NCBI RefSeq assembly: GCF_001940165.2
Contig: NZ_CP135162.1
Span: forward strand, 2,221,001 to 2,285,000
Origin: Roseburia sp. 831b
Lineage (GTDB): Bacteria > Bacillota > Clostridia > Lachnospirales > Lachnospiraceae
Direction: 5' to 3'
Length of the DNA: 64,000 bases
The position numbers and the translations under genes were made by a program. Numbering within the stretch: position 1 is the stretch's first letter; each line of letters opens with the position of its first letter. The notes under the pieces are model-generated. The model did not search any database. It had not been told where the DNA came from and was given only the letters and a program-made list of their open reading frames with translations. Of this stretch, positions 34,815-44,181 are shown in pieces.

Positions 34815-35816
34815 TCACAGATGAATCTCTTTTTCATTCGCAATCCAGTTCACTTTGTCGTATTCTTTTTTACAAAAATGAATCAGGTTCTCGCAGGAAA
34901 TCCGCTGTAACTCCCTCATGGATGTATCCGAGTAAAATGCCGCATGTGGCGTAAGCACAACGTTTTCCCGATGCGCAAGCGGATGATGTCCGATGTCCGG
35001 ATTCTCTGTTTCTAACACGTCAAGCCCGGCTGCCCGAACCTGCCCGCTTTCTAGTGCCTCCGCAAGCGCCGTCTCATCCACACAGCTTCCTCTTCCTGCA
35101 TTGATAAAAACAGGATGTTTTTCCATCCGGGCAAATTCTTTTCTGGAAAAATAGTGTCCGTTTTCCGTCGTCTGGTTCATGTGATTCGTGATGACATCCG
35201 CCTGCTGCAGTGCTTCCTCTTTTTCCACCAGCGAAACGCCTGCTGCCTGCGCCACTTCCTTTGGCAGATACGGGTCAACCGCTAAAATCTTCATCCCAAA
35301 CGCCTGCGCGCGCTTTGCGACCGCCTGTCCGATTCTGCCGAATCCAAAAATCGCAAGCGTCTGTCCCTCGATTCTTCTTAAACCGGTCACGTCCAAATAG
35401 TTCCAGCTTTTTTTCTGCTCTATCGCATGTTCGTAGGCACGGATTCCACGCTGCAGGCAAAGCATCAACGCCATCGTATGCTCTGCAACTTCCTGTGTAC
35501 AGTATTCACGGATAGGGCATACGGCAATGTTTTTCTCATTTGCTTTTTTCAAATCGATGGTGCCGTAACCGGTTGCATTTACCACAATAAGCTTTAACTT
35601 TTCTGCGGATGCAAGCACTTCCGCCGTCACCGGCAAAAACGCGGTCAGAAGAACCTCCGCTTCACGCAGTTTTTCCATGAACTCTTTCTGATTCCGGTAA
35701 GAATACACTTCCACCTTATACTCCCCACCTAACGATTCACGTAGTTTTTTCTTTTCCCATTCCAAATCGCGTTTCAATTCTTCCGGGTAATCGCTGATTA
35801 AAATGACATGTTCCAT
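34815..35816 (-). CDS. NAD-dependent D-2-hydroxyacid dehydrogenase family protein
   Basis: The 333-residue enzyme reduces a 2-oxo acid or oxidises a D-2-hydroxy acid. The Rossmann motif IFGFGRIGQAVAKRA lies near residue 154, INAGRGSCVDETAL near residue 240 and the C-terminal catalytic His in LTPHAAFYSD near residue 291. It is closest in form to phosphoglycerate dehydrogenase/CtBP relatives. With the adjacent aminotransferase, which would give a 2-oxo acid, it may dispose of the carbon skeleton. Confidence 0.9.
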   Translation of the reverse strand: MEHVILISDYPEELKRDLEWEKKKLRESLGGEYKVEVYSYRNQKEFMEKLREAEVLLTAFLPVTAEVLASAEKLKLIVVNATGYGTIDLKKANEKNIAVCPIREYCTQEVAEHTMALMLCLQRGIRAYEHAIEQKKSWNYLDVTGLRRIEGQTLAIFGFGRIGQAVAKRAQAFGMKILAVDPYLPKEVAQAAGVSLVEKEEALQQADVITNHMNQTTENGHYFSRKEFARMEKHPVFINAGRGSCVDETALAEALESGQVRAAGLDVLETENPDIGHHPLAHRENVVLTPHAAFYSDTSMRELQRISCENLIHFCKKEYDKVNWIANEKEIHL

Positions 35817-35828
35817 TTTCTTTCCCTT

Positions 35829-36899
35829 CTATGCCGCAAGCTTTTGCAAAATCTCTCTGGTTGCTTCCACAACCGCCTCCATCTCTTCCCTGGTTCCAAT
35901 CGTGATGCGCAGGAAATTGTCGATTCGCGGCGCATCATAATAGCGCGCTAAGATGCCGTGCTCTCTTAGCTTCTGGTTATATTCTTTTGCATACATCGAT
36001 GGATTGGTCACAAAAATAAAATTCGTGTGCGACTCTAATACCTGAAAACCTAATTTTCTTAGTTCTTCACTTAAAAATTCTCTGTTTGCAATAATCTCTT
36101 TTGCACACTTTTCATAATAAGCACTGTCTTTCACTGCCGCCGTTCCGATGGCAAGGGAAATATCGCTCATATTAAACGGATTAAAGGAAAACTTGATGCC
36201 GTTCAAATCATCAATCAGGCTCTTGTCTGCAACGCAGTAGCCGATGTGCGCGCCCGCAAGATTTTTGGATTTTGACATCGTATGAACTACAATCAGATTT
36301 TTATATTTGTGAATCAGTGGAATACACGTCTCATTGCCATAATCCACATACGCCTCATCAATCAGTACAAGGCGGTCCGGGTCCGATGCCGCCATACGCT
36401 CAATCTCTGAAATTGGCAGCACATAGCCGGTCGGCGCATTGGGATTCGCTAAAATAATATGGCGTCCGCTCTCGATAAAGGCATCCACATCCACCGTAAA
36501 ATCCTCTTTCAACGGAATTGCCTTCCCGTCAATCGCAAAGGATTTTGCAAATCCCTCATAGAATCCATAGGTAATATCCGGGTAGGCAATCTTGGCCGTC
36601 TCATCAAAAAATGCAAGAAAAATCATACCAAGCACTTCATCGGAGCCGTTTCCCACAAAAACCTCCTCCATCTTCACCTGATATTTTTCCGCCACCGCAA
36701 GACGGAGTTCCTTCGCATCCGGGTCTGCATAAAAACCAAGACGCTCCATGCGCTCACTTTTCAAGACCTCTAACACTTTCGGTGATGGCTTCATCGAAGT
36801 CTCATTTGCATTTAACTTGATATATTTCCGGTCCTTTGGCTGTTCCCCTGGAACGTATTTCTCTAAATTCTCGTATCGCTTACATAAAAATCTGCTCAT
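35829..36899 (-). CDS. Class I/II PLP aminotransferase, HisC-like
   Basis: The ~356-residue protein looks like histidinol-phosphate aminotransferase: LNANETSMKPSPKVLEVL near residue 31, FVGNGSDEVLG near residue 78, LIDEAYVDYG near residue 190, and the PLP lysine in HTMSKSKNLAG near residue 218. No his genes are nearby, so it may transaminate another amino acid here. ATG at 36899 has GGAG upstream. It is the first gene of the ten-gene operon and lies downstream of a repeat element and a promoter-terminator unit. Confidence 0.9.
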   Translation of the reverse strand: MSRFLCKRYENLEKYVPGEQPKDRKYIKLNANETSMKPSPKVLEVLKSERMERLGFYADPDAKELRLAVAEKYQVKMEEVFVGNGSDEVLGMIFLAFFDETAKIAYPDITYGFYEGFAKSFAIDGKAIPLKEDFTVDVDAFIESGRHIILANPNAPTGYVLPISEIERMAASDPDRLVLIDEAYVDYGNETCIPLIHKYKNLIVVHTMSKSKNLAGAHIGYCVADKSLIDDLNGIKFSFNPFNMSDISLAIGTAAVKDSAYYEKCAKEIIANREFLSEELRKLGFQVLESHTNFIFVTNPSMYAKEYNQKLREHGILARYYDAPRIDNFLRITIGTREEMEAVVEATREILQKLAA

Positions 36900-36951
36900 C
36901 TTTTCTGCTCCAATTCTTTTCATTCATAACGTTGATGTTTTTGTTATATGG

Positions 36952-37151
36952 GTTCGGGTGTCAAAAGATAGTTCATAACTTAGGGGGTGACAAATTACAC
37001 AAGGCCAAGACTATTTTGTGACTTTGGGAGAATATTAATCTTGTTCAGGCATGCTAAGACTTTTCTTATATTCGTACAACGGAACAAAATGGGCCTGGCT
37101 TTGTGCAATTTGTCAATCCATAAACGATAAGCTATCTTTTGACACCCGAAC
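36952..37151. repeat. Palindromic repeat element, paired copy 2 (MITE-like)
   Basis: A 200-bp near-palindrome with identical 20-bp ends, GTTCGGGTGTCAAAAGATAG, centred on GCATGC at 37049-37054. Each arm also has (A/G)CAAATT(A/G)CACAA and TTTTGT cores shared with the other copies. It lies in the 5' leader region of the catabolic operon. With the terminator and promoter to its right it accounts for the 441-bp gap up to the regulator. No coding sequence is evident. Confidence 0.85.
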
Positions 37152-37162
37152 TCTATATAACG

Positions 37163-37202
37163 AAAAAAGGTGCCGAAACGATTTTCATCGTCTCAGCACC
37201 TT
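37163..37202 (-). terminator. Terminator just downstream of the operon promoter
   Basis: AAGGTGCTGAGACGA pairs with TCGTTTCGGCACCTT on the minus strand, followed by TTTTTT. It begins about 10 nt after the likely transcription start from the promoter at 37219-37247, so it would cut the transcript at about 50 nt unless read through. Confidence 0.85.
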
Positions 37203-37218
37203 CGCTTTCATGCTATCG

Positions 37219-37247
37219 AGTATATTCCCGAATCTATTCTTTTTCAA
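37219..37247 (-). promoter_or_regulatory. Sigma-A promoter facing the catabolic operon
   Basis: TTGAAA (37242-37247) and TATACT (37219-37224) lie 17 bp apart on the minus strand, between the divergent regulator gene and the operon. A terminator follows immediately, so it drives either a very short RNA or an attenuated operon transcript. Confidence 0.75.
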
Positions 37248-37340
37248 TCTAATTTTTATTTACTTTTCTACAATAAAATGATAGTATTTTTATAAAATTC
37301 ACAAAAATATTGTATGAAAGTAGAGAAAAAGGAGTGTCCT

Positions 37341-38516
37341 ATGGTATCGGTTGCAGAATTGTTAGAGTTGACCTTGTTTGATGATTTTGAATTGGTGAGT
37401 GGCAAAAATGGTTTACATAATGATGTCAATACAGTTGCAATTTTAGAATATGAAAGCTACCAGAAAAATTATGATGTGTTCAGTCCGGGAGATTTCATCC
37501 TGACCTCACTCTTTTTTGCAAAAGACAATCCTGACCTCATCACCGAAGCACTGCTTGCCCTGATGCAAAAACCGGTCTCTGCGATTGCCGTCAAAACCAT
37601 GTTTTTCCATGAGCTGCCGCAGCCTGTTCTCGATGCTGCCGAGCGCCTTAACATTCCGATTTTCTTTTTTCATAAGGCATACATGGAAGATTTGATTATC
37701 AGCGCCAACGAACTTTTAAAATCAAAACTGCAATATCTTATTTTCGAGGAAAAAGTAACCGCACTGATTGAGACAAGCCCAACTGCACACACCGTGACTG
37801 CTGCCGCCAGAGAAATCAACTATCACTTTCTGCCGTACGTCACGGCGGTCTACCTAACTCCGAAAAAGCTGAGTTCCCGCAATTCGATTTCAAATTACTT
37901 CAACCGTCTTAACTACAAACGTTATCGTTCCAAATCATTTCCGAGACAGTATTCCTATGTCAAATACCGTCAGGGCATGCTTCTGCTTTTATCCTTCGGG
38001 GAATCCATGTCTTTTTCAAAAGAGACACTTCTAGACATTATCGAGGAACAGCTTGCACTCGTGGACGTCTCCCCGGCGGACTTTTTCATCGGCATCGCCG
38101 ACTCGCTTCATCCGCTTGCACAGTTAAACATTGCCATCTCGCAGGCTTTGACCGCGAACCGTATCTGCCAGCTTCAGAAAAGCGGCGTCCTTCTCTTTTC
38201 CGAAAGCGGCATTTACCGGCTCGTCACGCCACTGCTTTTTGATGCAGCCTTTTTAGAGGATTATCAGGAAAAAATTGCCATTCTCTCGCACTATGATGAA
38301 AAATACACCTCAAACCTGCTCCAGACCTTAGCAGACTTCGTCTCCTGCAACGGTGAAATTGCTGCCACCGCCGCAAAAATTTATCAGCACCCGAATACCG
38401 TGCGCTACCGGCTCAAAAAAATAAGTTCTCTCTGGTCGATTGACCAGGAGAACTTATATAACTACGCTTTTTCATATATGCATGCCTACGAGCTGCTTAC
38501 GCATACTAATATCTGA
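37341..38516 (+). CDS. PucR family transcriptional regulator
   Basis: The ~391-residue protein has an N-terminal PucR ligand-sensing domain (SVAELLELTLFDDFELVSGK to residue ~120) and a C-terminal PucR-type helix-turn-helix (AAKIYQHPNTVRYRLKKISS near residue 345). The family activates purine and other nitrogen catabolism genes on sensing a pathway metabolite. ATG at 37341 has AAGGAG upstream; the longer frame from 37314 does not. It diverges from the ten-gene operon, so it is the likely regulator. Its stop is two bases from the thiC stop. Confidence 0.9.
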   Translation: MVSVAELLELTLFDDFELVSGKNGLHNDVNTVAILEYESYQKNYDVFSPGDFILTSLFFAKDNPDLITEALLALMQKPVSAIAVKTMFFHELPQPVLDAAERLNIPIFFFHKAYMEDLIISANELLKSKLQYLIFEEKVTALIETSPTAHTVTAAAREINYHFLPYVTAVYLTPKKLSSRNSISNYFNRLNYKRYRSKSFPRQYSYVKYRQGMLLLLSFGESMSFSKETLLDIIEEQLALVDVSPADFFIGIADSLHPLAQLNIAISQALTANRICQLQKSGVLLFSESGIYRLVTPLLFDAAFLEDYQEKIAILSHYDEKYTSNLLQTLADFVSCNGEIAATAAKIYQHPNTVRYRLKKISSLWSIDQENLYNYAFSYMHAYELLTHTNI

Positions 38517-38518
38517 TT

Positions 38519-39823
38519 TTATTCATCAAAAATAGAAACAATTTCTCCGTCTAAGATGCGGTTCATGTTCTTCACGGCACAGAAGTTACCGCACATACTG
38601 CAGGTGTCTTCTTTTTCCGGCTTGGATTCTGCACGGTAACGGCGTGCTTTTTCCGGGTCGATTGCAACGTCGAACATTGCTTCCCAGTCTAATTTCTTTC
38701 TTGCCACATCCATCTTGTGATCCCAGTCCATCGCTCCCGGAAGTCCTTTTGCGATGTCTGCTGCATGAGCTGCAATACGGGTTGCAATGATTCCTTCTTT
38801 TACATCATCAACATCCGGAAGACGTAAATGCTCTGCCGGTGTCACATAGCATAAGAAAGATGCGCCGCTCATCGCTGCGATTGCTCCACCGATTGCAGAT
38901 GTAATGTGGTCGTATCCAGGCGCAATATCGGTTACGATAGGTCCTAGCACATAGAATGGTGCGCCGTGGCAAAGTGTTTTCTGAATCTCCATATTCGCTG
39001 CAATCTGATTCATCGGCATATGTCCCGGTCCTTCAATCATAACCTGAACGTCTTTTTCCCATGCACGTTTGGTCAGCTCACCTAAGGTGATTAATTCCTC
39101 AATCTGGGAAGCATCTGTTGCATCCTCTAAACATCCCGGACGACAGGCATCTCCAAGACTTAATGTCACGTCATACTCACGGCAGATGTCTAAGATTTCA
39201 TCGAAATGCTCATAGAATGGATTTTCCTCACCGGTCATCTCCATCCATGCAAAAATGATGGAACCTCCACGGGAAACAATGTTCATCAGACGTTTATTTT
39301 TCTTGAATTTCTTTGCTGTTTCTTTGTTGATTCCGCAGTGAATCGTCATGAAATCCACACCGTCTTCTGCGTGCATTCTTACGATATCAAGCCACTCCTG
39401 TGATGTAATTTTGCCAAGTGCCTTGTGATAGTAAACAACTGCGTCATAGATTGGAACCGTTCCAATCATCGCCGGGCACTGCTCTGTCAGCATGCGGCGG
39501 AATTTTCTGGTATCACCATAGGAACTTAAGTCCATGATAGCCTCTGCTCCCATGTCAACCGCGTTTTTCACCTTTTCCATCTCCATGTCAAGGTCTTTCA
39601 TATCTCTGGATGTACCAAGGTTTACATTTATCTTTGTAGTCAATGCAGAACCTACTCCGCTCGGAGAAATTGCTTTATGTACTTTATTGCAAGGAATAAT
39701 TGCCTTTCCTTCCGCAATCAAACCACGTAATTTTTCCACATCCATATGTTCTTTTTCTGCAACCTGCTGCATTTCCGGCGTTACAATGCCCTGTCTGGCA
39801 GCATCCATCTGTGTTGTGTAACT
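38519..39823 (-). CDS. thiC: Phosphomethylpyrimidine synthase
   Basis: ThiC converts aminoimidazole ribotide to the pyrimidine of thiamine with SAM and a [4Fe-4S] cluster. The ~434-residue protein has the family segments [23 protein letters not shown]-like [25 protein letters not shown], and the C-terminal cluster motif CSMCGNFC near residue 416. ATG at 39823 has AGAGGAA upstream; the longer frame to 39934 overlaps the leader and is rejected. It is controlled by the TPP riboswitch at 39911-39996. No other thi gene is adjacent. Confidence 0.97.
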   Translation of the reverse strand, partial: SYTTQMDAARQGIVTPEMQQVAEKEHMDVEKLRGLIAEGKAIIPCNKVHKAISPSGVGSALTTKINVNLGTSRDMKDLDMEMEKVKNAVDMGAEAIMDLSSYGDTRKFRRMLTEQCPAMIGTVPIYDAVVYYHKALGKITSQEWLDIVRMHAEDGVDFMTIHCGINKETAKKFKKNKRLMNIVSRGGSIIFAWMEMTGEENPFYEHFDEILDICREYDVTLSLGDACRPGCLEDATDASQIEELITLGELTKRAWEKDVQVMIEGPGHMPMNQIAANMEIQKTLCHGAPFYVLGPIVTDIAPGYDHITSAIGGAIAAMSGASFLCYVTPAEHLRLPDVDDVKEGIIATRIAAHAADIAKGLPGAMDWDHKMDVARKKLDWEAMFDVAIDPEKARRYRAESKPEKEDTCSMCGNFCAVKNMNRILDGEIVSIFDE

Positions 39824-39858
39824 CATTCTTTTTCCTCTTTTCTGTTTTCTAACAACGC

Positions 39859-39890
39859 AAAAACGGAGGACACCAAATGGTATCCTCCGC
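39859..39890 (-). terminator. Expression-platform terminator of the thiC riboswitch
   Basis: GCGGAGGATACC pairs with GGTGTCCTCCG on the minus strand, followed by TTTTTGCG, between the TPP aptamer and thiC. Confidence 0.88.
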
Positions 39891-39910
39891 ATTATAAGCA
39901 TTCTCTTCTT

Positions 39911-39996
39911 ACTTCCTACGATGGCATTATCCATATCAGGTGTAAGGGTCGAAGTTCGATTACTTCCTCTCAGCCTGCATGAACAAGCTCCCCCGT
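39911..39996 (-). promoter_or_regulatory. TPP riboswitch of thiC
   Basis: The minus strand has the THI-box elements GGGGGAGC, GGCTGAGAGG, ACCCTTACACCTGATATGG and ATAATGCCATCGTAGGAAG in order. Binding of thiamine pyrophosphate would favour the terminator at 39859-39890 and stop thiC expression. Confidence 0.95.
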
Positions 39997-40030
39997 ATTT
40001 ATTCTTTTTATGCTGATTATCAGCTAGATT

Positions 40031-40059
40031 ATTATAACGAATTTTTTTCCATTTTGCAA
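40031..40059 (-). promoter_or_regulatory. Sigma-A promoter of the thiC leader
   Basis: TTGCAA (40054-40059) and TATAAT (40031-40036) are 17 bp apart on the minus strand, about 30 bp before the TPP aptamer. Confidence 0.8.
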
Positions 40060-40105
40060 GCCTTTCGCACTATTACTCCACACGCTGTTTTTGCACTGTA
40101 AACTG

Positions 40106-41302
40106 TTAGCAGAATTCGCTCCACACAATATTTTTTAATTTGCGTGTCAGCGGCATCGTTCCGGCATCTTTTCTCTGACAGGAAAGCAGCATTGTAAGGT
40201 TGTCCTTCGGGCTGTTGATAAAATAAAATCCAAGCCAGCCATCCCAGCCGTATTCCCCTTTTGTGCCGAACATATTGGCTTTCTCCGGTTCTTTTAAAAT
40301 GCGCAGGAAATTCCCATACGTGTAACCGTTTAAGCTTTCCCATGCACGGTTCATACTCTCCTGCTGCCACGGCATGAGCGCTGCCTGCGTCATGTATTCG
40401 ACGGTGCGCTCCGAGAGAATCCGCTTTCCATGATAACTTCCTTTTTGTAAAAGCATCTGCGCAAATTTGGCATAATCATCGATTGTGGATACCAGACCTG
40501 CTCCGCCCGATTCAAATGCCGGTGGAACATCCTGCGTGTAGCGGATGGCAAGATTATTCGTCTGGCATTCCCTAATGCTGCATTCCTTCATGCCGCCTTC
40601 CACACGTTCATAGACTTTTGCAAGGCGGTGCTGCTTCTCCTTTGGCACATAAAATGCGGTATCATGCATGCCAAGCGGCTCAAAGATTTCTTTCTGTAAA
40701 AATTCGCCAAACTTTATCCCTGTTATCGCTTCAACAACCGCTCCCATGATGTCTGCCGATGTTCCATACATCCATCTGCTGCCCGGCTCAAATGCAAGCG
40801 GGCAGTCTGAAAGCTTCCGTGCGACTTCACGGGTTGTTCTTTTATTCTCCGTATAAAGCTGCCGGTCTAATTCTTCAAATACTTTTTCAGCTGCCACGGA
40901 ACCGGCATTGCTGTTATCCCCGCCGTACGCCAGTCCCGACGTCATGTTTAACACTTCTTTGATTAAAATATTCCGGCCGCACGGTATGACGTTTGCTCCA
41001 TCGACGCAGGTCATGTCTGCGTATTCCGGTAAATAATCACAAAGCCACGCCCCCGCATCGAGAAGCCCCCGCTCCATCAGAATCATTGCCGCTACGGATG
41101 TAATCGGTTTTGTTGCAGAATACAGACGGACAATGGTATCTCTCCCATAATCTCTGCCCGTCTCACAGTCTGCCTTTCCTCGTTCGACATAAAGTTCTTC
41201 TTTTCCATCTTTTATTACCAAAAGCGATGCGCCTGCCACCTCATGTTCTGCAATTGCACGCTCTATGCACGCCTCTACAAGCTTTTTTTTCTGCTCTGTC
41301 AT
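40106..41302 (-). CDS. Beta-lactamase-fold serine hydrolase
   Basis: The 398-residue protein belongs to the class C beta-lactamase/penicillin-binding-like family (PF00144). The catalytic SxxK is SATK near residue 63 and the second motif is in WMYGTSADIMG near residue 178. No signal peptide is evident, which argues against a periplasmic beta-lactamase; many such proteins are esterases or D-amino peptidases. It stands alone between two terminator or promoter regions. The physiological substrate is unknown. Confidence 0.88.
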   Translation of the reverse strand: MTEQKKKLVEACIERAIAEHEVAGASLLVIKDGKEELYVERGKADCETGRDYGRDTIVRLYSATKPITSVAAMILMERGLLDAGAWLCDYLPEYADMTCVDGANVIPCGRNILIKEVLNMTSGLAYGGDNSNAGSVAAEKVFEELDRQLYTENKRTTREVARKLSDCPLAFEPGSRWMYGTSADIMGAVVEAITGIKFGEFLQKEIFEPLGMHDTAFYVPKEKQHRLAKVYERVEGGMKECSIRECQTNNLAIRYTQDVPPAFESGGAGLVSTIDDYAKFAQMLLQKGSYHGKRILSERTVEYMTQAALMPWQQESMNRAWESLNGYTYGNFLRILKEPEKANMFGTKGEYGWDGWLGFYFINSPKDNLTMLLSCQRKDAGTMPLTRKLKNIVWSEFC

Positions 41303-41382
41303 TCCTTTTCCCCCATTTGATTATACTTATTATAAAATCTTTTTCGTAACCGCACTAGCGATAGAATTCCACTTTTTTTACC

Positions 41383-41421
41383 TAAAAAAATAGAGCAAAG
41401 CCCCCTATTACTTTGCCCTAT
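41383..41421 (-). terminator. Terminator of the zinc-ribbon protein gene
   Basis: ATAGGGCAAAG pairs with CTTTGCTCTAT on the minus strand, followed by TTTTTT. Confidence 0.87.
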
Positions 41422-41437
41422 CTTCTCTTTCTATCGT

Positions 41438-41791
41438 TTATTTTATCACTAATTTACAGGTTCCTCTCATATTCAATGGACATTCATAAACACGATCCGT
41501 TCCACTTTGACCGATGAAGGAAATTGGGCATCTGCGGCAATCACCTGCAACGAAATCTCTTGGAACCTCGAATTCCAAAGTCGCTTTTTTCAATCCCTGT
41601 TCTGCTTCTTCCTGTTTGATATGATCCCAGCTTAACATCTGTTCACAGCCCTTGCACTTGTCCATTCCTCTTGATACCGGGCGTCCACAGCATGGACAAG
41701 AATAATAGGTCTCTGCCATCTCTCCCTGTACCTCAATCACGTCAACCGGAAACTGCTTAATCAACTGTGATCTAATTTCATCACTTACCAT
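41438..41791 (-). CDS. Small zinc-ribbon protein of unknown function
   Basis: The 117-residue protein has two pairs of cysteine clusters: CPCCGRP and CKGC (residues ~33-52), and CRRCP with CPLNMRGTC near the C-terminus. This suggests one or two structural zinc sites or a metal cluster. I do not recognise a named family. ATG at 41791 follows AAGGAG. It is a single-gene unit with its own terminator. Confidence 0.78.
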   Translation of the reverse strand: MVSDEIRSQLIKQFPVDVIEVQGEMAETYYSCPCCGRPVSRGMDKCKGCEQMLSWDHIKQEEAEQGLKKATLEFEVPRDFVAGDCRRCPISFIGQSGTDRVYECPLNMRGTCKLVIK

Positions 41792-41911
41792 ATTTATCTC
41801 TCCTTCTATCCTTGTCATTTCCTGACTACTACCCTTTATTATATCATGATTCCCTAATCTTTTACGACCATTTTCGCCATAATCCGTTCTTTCTTAGATT
41901 CATTTTCATAC

Positions 41912-43498
41912 TTAACGGCAAAATACAACTTTATCGTGTTCTAAAATTTTTGTTTTTCCATCCGGGATAATCGTTGTATTACCACGCACAATCATGATAA
42001 TCAGCTCATCTGTGGAAAGTTTGAGCGACGAGATGACCTGATTGCACCACGGATGACCTTTTTCAATCGCTTCCTCCTGCAATTCTTCCCCATCCGGCTC
42101 GTAAGGCGGCACACTTAAAATGACACTGTCACCTGCCAAAATTTTGGTATCCCCTTTTGTAATAATGGTTTCATCTTTCCGCTTAATCATCAGAGCAAGT
42201 GCTCCGGTTGGCATTGTAACCTCGCGAATACATTTGTTCTCCCAGTTATGCCCTTTTGGTATGTACATGCGCATCATTGTAAAAGAAGTTTCATCCTGAT
42301 AATCATTGAACGTTTTCCGTACATCAGCATTGTCATCGCGCATCTTTAAGCGCTGCACCATCCACGGAAGCGCACCGCCTTGTACCGATACGGAAAAAAG
42401 GGATACCAGAAACACAATATGAAACAAATCGTAGGACATCGACATCCCACTTGCAACTGCCATAATTGCAAATACGGACGAGGATGCTCCTCGAAGCCCT
42501 GCCCAGGCAATTAACAGACATTGCCTGGTACTGCATCCAAACGGTTTTAGCAGGGAAAATACAGCAATCGGACGTGCAATCAGAGTCAAAATAACGGTCA
42601 CACAAAGAGCCGTCGGAATAATTTGTGGCATCTTATGTGGAAATGTCAATAATCCTAATAAGAAGAAAATCAAAATCTGTGCCAATCCGGTAACTCCATC
42701 AAAAAAAGGAATTAACACCTGTTTGGACTTTATTTTGCTGTTACCGATTAAGATTCCCATCAGGTAAACACTCAGGTAAGGATTTCCCCACGCAACTTTT
42801 GTAACACCATAACATAGTAAAATAAAGGAAATCAGAAAAATGGTTTCCAATCCTTCTGAAATTAATCTTGTTTTTCTCATCAGCCAGATAGACACTGCTG
42901 CAAATCCGACACCAAACAATGTTCCAACTACAAGTTGTAATAGAATCAAAAGCCACACGGTATTGGTTCCATCCTGTTTCATCAGACTGATTCCCACAAG
43001 GGTAAGCAGATATGCAACCGGATCATTGCTACCACTCTCTAATTCCAGAATAGACGCTGTACCATCCTTTAGATTCAGCTTTTGCTTTCGTAAAATTGCG
43101 AACACGCTCGCCGCATCCGTTGCCGATAACACCGCACCGATTAGAAAACTCTCTGAAAAAGAAAATTTTAACACAAAATAACAAAGTACTGCTGTAATCC
43201 CCGCCGTAAGCACGACGCCTGCTGTTGACAGCAAAATGGATTTTCCCACCACCGGTTTTGCAGCCTTCCATTTGGTATTAAAGCCACCGTAAAACATGAT
43301 AAAAATAAGGGCAATGGAACAGATTTCCTCTGTCAGTTTATAATTATCAAACTGAATTTTTGCGATACCATCACTGCCAAATAGCATGCCAATAAACATA
43401 AACAAAATCAGTGCCGGCATCCCAAACTTATCGGAACACTTCTCCGCCATCACACAAAGCAACAATACAATTGATACAATCAAAATTCCGGTTGTCAT
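41912..43498 (-). CDS. K+/H+ antiporter with two C-terminal TrkA_C domains
   Basis: The 528-residue protein has a CPA1-type cation/proton antiporter domain of ~12 membrane segments (residues 1-385), including ATDAASVFAILRK and ELESGSNDPVAYLLT with the transport Asp residues. The cytoplasmic C-terminus has two TrkA_C-like halves (about 400-455 and 470-528), which commonly bind nucleotides such as cyclic di-AMP. NhaP2/CvrA-type potassium efflux is the best guess. AGGAGC precedes ATG at 43498. Confidence 0.92.
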   Translation of the reverse strand: MTTGILIVSIVLLLCVMAEKCSDKFGMPALILFMFIGMLFGSDGIAKIQFDNYKLTEEICSIALIFIMFYGGFNTKWKAAKPVVGKSILLSTAGVVLTAGITAVLCYFVLKFSFSESFLIGAVLSATDAASVFAILRKQKLNLKDGTASILELESGSNDPVAYLLTLVGISLMKQDGTNTVWLLILLQLVVGTLFGVGFAAVSIWLMRKTRLISEGLETIFLISFILLCYGVTKVAWGNPYLSVYLMGILIGNSKIKSKQVLIPFFDGVTGLAQILIFFLLGLLTFPHKMPQIIPTALCVTVILTLIARPIAVFSLLKPFGCSTRQCLLIAWAGLRGASSSVFAIMAVASGMSMSYDLFHIVFLVSLFSVSVQGGALPWMVQRLKMRDDNADVRKTFNDYQDETSFTMMRMYIPKGHNWENKCIREVTMPTGALALMIKRKDETIITKGDTKILAGDSVILSVPPYEPDGEELQEEAIEKGHPWCNQVISSLKLSTDELIIMIVRGNTTIIPDGKTKILEHDKVVFCR

Positions 43499-43610
43499 AA
43501 ATCAGCTCCTATCTTTCATCTGGTTTCATTCTATTTGCTCTAATTTGTTCTGTTCCCCTTTGTTTCTATTTCTTTATTTTATCTGCTTCGCTATCTCTTC
43601 CTGTACTTTT

Positions 43611-44111
43611 TTATATTTCTCCCTGCTCACTTTCTTTTGTAAGCTGTTCTTTCAACAGGTTTACATAATGTTTTGCATTCTCACGGTTCGCTTCCACTTC
43701 CTCCTCACGCAAAGGACGAATGACCTTTGCCGGATTTCCGAATGCCATTGAATTGTCTGGAATTTTCGTTTTTCCAGTAACAAGTGCGCCTGCACCAATG
43801 ATACAATTTTTTCCAATCACAGCGCCATTTAACAGAATACTGCCCATGCCGATGACGGAATTGTCTCCGATGGTACAGCCGTGCACAATCGCATTATGTC
43901 CGATGGTGACACCTTTTCCAATCACAACCTTATGTCCCGGGTCGGTATGAATCGTGCAATTATCCTGCACGTTGGATTCATCCCCAATTTCAATTGGACC
44001 GGAATCCCCGCGAACCACGGCATTGTACCAGATTCCAATCTGATTTCCTAAGGTTACATCTCCGCCGACATAAGCGCCCGGCGCAAGAAAAATCTGTTTT
44101 TCCTGTGACAT
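43611..44111 (-). CDS. Gamma-carbonic-anhydrase family hexapeptide-repeat protein
   Basis: The 166-residue protein is a left-handed beta helix of isoleucine-patch hexapeptides (IGDNSVIGMGSILLNGAVIG). Three histidines at HTDPGHKVVIG and IGHNAIVHGC match the metal site of gamma-type carbonic anhydrases. Many family members (YrdA/PaaY type) show weak or no CO2 hydration, so the activity is uncertain. It is probably trimeric. It precedes no metabolic operon here and lies between the antiporter and the DinB-like gene. Confidence 0.92.
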   Translation of the reverse strand: MSQEKQIFLAPGAYVGGDVTLGNQIGIWYNAVVRGDSGPIEIGDESNVQDNCTIHTDPGHKVVIGKGVTIGHNAIVHGCTIGDNSVIGMGSILLNGAVIGKNCIIGAGALVTGKTKIPDNSMAFGNPAKVIRPLREEEVEANRENAKHYVNLLKEQLTKESEQGEI

Positions 44112-44181
44112 ACTCGCTCACAACCTTTCTCTTTGCTAAAAAATATCTTCACACTTTTTTCCGAAATTAGGGTGACAAAAA

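Noticed and set aside
40032..40370. 112-codon minus-strand frame
   Set aside because: It overlaps the 3' end of the serine hydrolase gene in another frame and would cover the thiC promoter.
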